DNA of 64,000 bases. It comes from Epinephelus fuscoguttatus (Eukaryota; Chordata; Actinopteri; Perciformes; Serranidae). The position numbers were made by a program, and so were the translations under genes. Shown here piece after piece: positions 62,301 to 64,000 of this stretch (the stretch's first letter is position 1; every line of letters starts with the position of its first letter). The DNA lies in contig NC_064755.1 of NCBI RefSeq assembly GCF_011397635.1, positions 20,071,282 through 20,135,281 on the forward strand, read 5' to 3'. A model generated the notes under the pieces. The model was not told the origin of the DNA, searched no databases, and saw only the letters and a list, made by a program, of their open reading frames with translations.

Positions 62301-63629
62301 AGGTCACTTGGACATGTTTAGTCTTAAAATCTAGCTCCCAAAGCATCAAGTTGTGGATATTTACAGGGATGTGCCAGAACTAAATACAGAGTAAGATGTA
62401 TCGCTTCTGTTGTGTCAGAAAAATGACATTTAATTTAAGAACTGTTTTGGCCTTTATCATTGAACATTTATAGATCATGTCTCAATACTAGATTAAATGA
62501 CTTGTTGAGATTGGTATTTTGTGGTATTTTGTTGGTTGAGTTTTACAACCTGTGTATATCATGTCCTCTGACTCCATTGAATTAAACAGGATAATTGGAA
62601 ACACGATTAAGTCATCATCTTAAATCATGAAATTTACCGACATTGTAAAAATGCCTGCATCAATTAGCCAGGCCAAGTTTGGATTTGCGCTAGAGAACAG
62701 AGAAAAACCTTCAATGGAATTTGGTTCCTTTTTGTTTTTTAAGGGGCCCGGCTCTTAATTACGGCTGTTATTTTTGTCATCAGTCCTCTTTTGATTTGCT
62801 GGTTCTGGATCAGAATTCAAGTCAAGCTGGTTTTGTCATAAAACCTCTCTGAGCCCTGTCTGAATCTGACTCCCAGCATGCTGGTGGGAGTTGTGGAGCA
62901 AAGGATGCAAGGGAGGGTTTGATTGGATGCAGGTGTTGAGCTCTGGTGTAGAAACAGTGTCAGGGTGTGGGTGGAGATGGGAAGCACAGGGCCAGGTTAC
63001 AAGTTCAGGGGTCTTGCAAGACTTAAAAGATTTACAATACGGATGTATTTCAAAGAATATTGTGTGGACAGGAGATGGATGTATCAGTGGTGTATGGGAA
63101 AATCACTTGTCAAAAGTCTGAACATATAACTGCAAATAAGTGAGAGAGTTCTTGAATAATAGAGGAATAAAGCATGATACCCTTTGGCTTCTGTTTCAAC
63201 ATTTCAACATTTTTATTTGTATCACAAGACCACTGTTGTCTATTCAATCATACGAAGAGCCGAGGCCCAGCTGAAATCAGAACAGTCCTCAGACTCTGAA
63301 GTAAAATAAAAGGCATATGTAACCAAGAGTTAATGCCTGCAGTGAGACATATTCAGGCCAGTGTGTTCATTTTCCCAGTCTACATTAAACAAGCACTCAG
63401 CACACCGCTGTGTCTATGGGCATCTTTACAGCCAAGTCGCAGCCAGGCCTTCACCCCCTCCCTCCTCTCAGTTTACCCCACCTACCCACCCGGAGCTAGT
63501 GTTTCTGCTTGGACATCTGTCCACGGTTGGCAGTTGCAGATGTTGTTGACGGCTGTGAAGCTGAGAGGAAGTTCCAGCCACTGCAAAGCCCAAATGTTTC
63601 TTTTTTCATTTCCCTGTTTTGGTTTGGGC

Positions 63630-63660
<31 letters not shown>

Positions 63661-64000
63661 GATCTGAAAGAAGAGGCGGTATTCCTTTGGGAGTGATAGG
63701 AACCAGATTTGTGTGGCTCTCTTTTCATAGCGCCCAGAAAAACCTGCCTTATGTGCATGAATTTTTGCTTCCTCTAAAAGGAGGATCTTGTGCTATGGGG
63801 GATTCCGGTGTACTTTGATTACAGCGAGGGTGAAGCAAAATCTTTAAAAACATACTCAGACACAAACACTCACATGCACACTAAGCGGGTGACTCATTGC
63901 ATCGTCCGATTCACAGCTGAGTTTAACTGAGACCTCCTGTGAGCCTGGGAATTGATGCCAGCCTGCGCAAAGTATGTGCAATGTGGAAGCAGATTTTCTG
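29240..64000 (+). CDS. banp: BANP (BEN-domain transcription factor, SMAR1), 5' end to coding exon 10; 3' end outside window
   Basis: BANP binds unmethylated CGCG elements and opens CpG-island promoters; it is also described as the MAR-binding protein SMAR1. Non-coding exon about 29240-29341. Coding exons 31105-31174 (ATG 31105), 31580-31686, 31806-32005, 32262-32354, 32620-32792, 34705-34944, 38585-38743, 42114-42235, 44479-44550, 46728-46772, together 427 codons with matching phases. Visible features: PPKKKRKL nuclear-localisation-type motif (residues 36-43), a coiled-coil-like stretch 66-97 (RLEGIESKLQALDATCK), IQVPMVAGSP, QNTILVKVPG, and the BEN domain over exons 34705 and 38585 (GTWLGDENNPEMRVRC, TAEKMALTLLDYLFHREVQ, TESDWYRIKQSIDSKCRTAW). 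Glutamine-rich HIAQVPQGEEVQITQDSE and NLQIHQVHVGQDGQ follow. The remaining C-terminal exons are not found before 64000. The donor after 44550 is GC instead of GT. Confidence 0.95.
29277..29286 (+). promoter_or_regulatory. banp: CGCG element (BANP-type motif) at the banp first exon
   Basis: The sequence TCTCGCGAGG matches 9 of 10 bases of the TCTCGCGAGA element, which published work identifies as the binding site of BANP itself in CpG-island promoters. It lies 56 bp upstream of the first splice donor, at the probable transcription start of banp. Confidence 0.6.
29342..31095 (+). other. banp: banp intron 1
   Basis: Rich in GCTAACGTTAGCTAGCTAGC-like motifs at 29480-29640 and 29790-29830. No exon or clear transposon was identified. 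Confidence 0.6.
33130..33686. mobile_element. Non-autonomous hAT-type DNA transposon
   Basis: The terminal inverted repeats are TAGGGATAGACCGATA at the left and TATCGGTCTATCCTTA at the right, one mismatch apart. It is flanked by a perfect 8-bp target duplication CTTCCAAA (33122-33129 and 33687-33694), the hAT hallmark. The ends carry multiple GCCGAT units. No transposase is present. Confidence 0.9.
33713..33890 (-). mobile_element. Worn SINE fragment
   Basis: CAAAGCACTTAACAATTTTCC...AACTCACACACATGGCAG...CATGCAAGGTGCC...GCCTTGCCCACGGACACTCTG matches, in the same order, the better preserved minus-strand SINE at 48695-48996. Confidence 0.5.
34945..38584 (+). other. banp: banp intron between coding exons 6 and 7
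   Basis: Contains repeat-like sequence at about 35000-35800 (TTGTGCTGCATCCTGGGCTTAGCGCCACCC, TTTAAAACAATACAAACAAGCCAGAGT), typical of a frequent teleost non-autonomous element. A second repeat-like stretch lies at about 36720-36880 (CCAAAGTGCACCAAATTTGACACT). An A run lies at 37529-37543. No additional exon recognised. Confidence 0.5.
38744..42113 (+). other. banp: banp intron between coding exons 7 and 8
   Basis: A (TG)n run at 38831-38856 and a T run at 41923-41942. No conserved exon seen; one exon-like AG border at 40199 was considered and rejected. Confidence 0.55.
42236..44478 (+). other. banp: banp intron between coding exons 8 and 9
   Basis: Mostly unremarkable, apart from a candidate alternative last exon at 44218-44313. 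Confidence 0.55.
44218..44313 (+). CDS. Candidate alternative last coding exon of banp
   Basis: A strong acceptor (T11, then GTTACTGTTCTTCCACTGCAG, ending at 44217) opens a frame of 31 codons and a TGA at 44311. It would be read in phase 0, exactly as left by the preceding exon ending at 42235. It would replace the Gln-rich C-terminal part by a short basic tail (PKKETLSVEKQRRLKSL...NSDY). No AATAAA is seen directly downstream. It could be chance; transcript data are needed to decide. Confidence 0.3.
   Translation, partial: PKKETLSVEKQRRLKSLTVGMNPVDLFNSDY
44551..46727 (+). other. banp: banp intron with a GC donor
   Basis: The donor reads GAG followed by GCAAGT at 44551, a classical GC-AG intron with otherwise perfect consensus. 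The acceptor is ATTTCAG ending at 46727. Only this donor keeps the QDSE-GNLQIH reading typical of BANP. No other exon seen inside. Confidence 0.8.
46905..47430. repeat. Probable interspersed repeat
   Basis: GATAAGAAACTTTATTGTCTC...GGAAATTTG resembles the widespread teleost motif found at repeat ends (TTTATTGATCCC...GGAAATT). The boundaries and family are uncertain. Confidence 0.3.
47782..47809. repeat. (TG)n microsatellite
   Basis: About 14 uninterrupted TG units in the banp intron. Confidence 0.85.
48695..48996 (-). mobile_element. tRNA-derived SINE
   Basis: Read on the minus strand, it starts GGGAAGCTGTGGCTCAGGAG (A box region) and has GGTTCGATC near 48935 (B box). It ends with the typical CACTTTGAGTGGTC...AAATTTACCATT. 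Same family as 19128-19375. Confidence 0.7.
49134..49298. repeat. 44-bp direct repeat combined with 29-bp perfect inverted repeat
   Basis: 49134-49177 recurs without change at 49225-49268. In addition 49175-49203 (CCAAGACAGAGATGG...GAGGG) is the exact reverse complement of 49270-49298. The block can form alternative hairpins. Confidence 0.9.
49880..50020. repeat. Probable interspersed repeat (GGAAAAG / CCAGGCCTGGAAAA type)
   Basis: CCTGGAAAAGTTATTTAATG...GTTTTCCAGGCCTGGAAAAAGG matches a motif that I recall as frequent in teleost non-coding DNA. Confidence 0.35.
50320..50690. repeat. Teleost interspersed repeat, probably a non-autonomous DNA transposon
   Basis: The ordered motifs GCCAAAAACTGCAGTTCTTT, GGCCGCTTGAGGCTGGC, TTACAGCAGAAATTGATATG, TGGTCTCTGTAGCTAATTTC and TGTCCATTATTTTTACAGTCT recur in this order in many teleost sequences. 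No coding capacity. Confidence 0.5.
53152..54865. mobile_element. Probable DNA-transposon relic split by a hAT insertion
   Basis: GCGCTTGAC...TTTAGGGGCACATGTGCGC on the left (53167-53245) is mirrored by TTAGGAGCACATGTGCTCC...CATCAAGCCCTG on the right (about 54812-54860). The complete hAT-type element at 53603-54560 lies between. Boundaries are tentative. Confidence 0.35.
53603..54560. mobile_element. Non-autonomous hAT-type DNA transposon
   Basis: The ends TAGGGATGTCCTGATCC and GGATCGGGACATCCCTA are inverted repeats with one mismatch. It is flanked by a perfect 8-bp target duplication GTAATAAC (53595-53602 and 54561-54568). Sub-terminal CCGATACCGAT units occur. No intact transposase. Confidence 0.9.
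55000..56265 (-). mobile_element. Decayed Tc1/mariner-like transposon
   Basis: On the minus strand, Tc1 transposase pieces are readable: MGSSKQLPTTLKIK...DAHKAGEDYKKI (helix-turn-helix start, about 55915-55830) and MTAKDLQEDLSDSGVVVHCSTVQ (about 55689-55620), further HTH/linker parts below. Frames are broken repeatedly, so it is dead. The right end carries GGGGTGCCCAAACTTTTGCATG (56238-56259). The left counterpart is worn (TTCTGGGCACCCTGCATAA near 55032). Confidence 0.85.
60616..61618. mobile_element. hAT-type non-autonomous element (GTGGTTCTCAACC ends), worn
   Basis: The left end TTGTGGTTCTCGACCC mirrors the right end GGTTGAGAACCACTG, a terminal motif typical of many hAT (Charlie-like) elements. 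Adjacent 8-bp flanks agree only partly, so the target duplication has decayed. GGACCCC units occur at both ends. Confidence 0.65.
63629..63657. repeat. Long T run
   Basis: About 28 consecutive T bases, perhaps the reverse of a retroposed poly-A tail or simple expansion. No matching retroposon body was identified. Confidence 0.7.

Larger units (their letters stand above)
46773..64000 (+). other. banp: Large banp intron running to the window end
   Basis: After the 46772 donor (GTAAGA) no further BANP-like exon is found, so the intron is at least 17.2 kb if the transcript continues. It holds a SINE, two hAT-type elements, a Tc1-like relic, several other repeats, microsatellites and T runs, listed separately. 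The rest is unremarkable non-coding DNA. Confidence 0.65.

Overview
The window is nuclear DNA of a vertebrate, most probably a percomorph (spiny-rayed) teleost. It has exon-intron genes with GT-AG splice sites, a CpG-containing promoter, tRNA-derived SINEs, palindromic MITEs, hAT and Tc1-like relics and an L2-like LINE. There are no prokaryotic operons and no CRISPR array.

Layout. (1) 1-4.8 kb, + strand: the last three coding exons and 3' UTR of fbxo31, a substrate receptor of an SCF ubiquitin ligase. A palindromic repeat sits just upstream of the first of these exons. (2) 4.8-7.7 kb: nested fold-back repeats and one short coding-like frame of unknown nature. (3) 7.7-20.5 kb, - strand: two almost identical head-to-tail copies of a carboxylesterase-2-like gene body. 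The upstream copy (exons between 20453 and 14471) has a TATA-like box and a signal-peptide exon but no normal C-terminus. The downstream copy (12021-7750) has the C-terminal ER-retention signal HSEL but no visible first exon. The splice phases allow both to be read as one 1,108-residue double-domain esterase. (4) 22.2-23.4 kb: a decayed third esterase fragment. Next to it, at 21.1-22.2 kb, is an L2-like LINE fragment. (5) 23.7-27.3 kb: a young fold-back element with two 1.4-kb inverted arms around a gene for a 200-residue protein with two CxxC...HxxxC modules. (6) 28.3 kb: a tRNA-Arg(ACG) gene. (7) 29.2 kb to the window end, + strand: banp (BEN-domain transcription factor, also SMAR1). One non-coding and ten coding exons are visible and the 3' end lies outside the window. 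The rest is intron with hAT, Tc1-like and SINE insertions.

fbxo31, the esterases and banp are functionally unrelated neighbours; I see no operon-like relation. FBXO31 and BANP are also close together in human (16q24.2), which fits conserved synteny. The most notable observations are the possible double-domain esterase, a near-consensus BANP binding motif in banp's own first exon/promoter, a GC-AG intron and a phase-compatible alternative last exon in banp, and the fold-back element with its paired-cysteine protein. All exon boundaries were read by eye from splice consensus, reading phase and family similarity.
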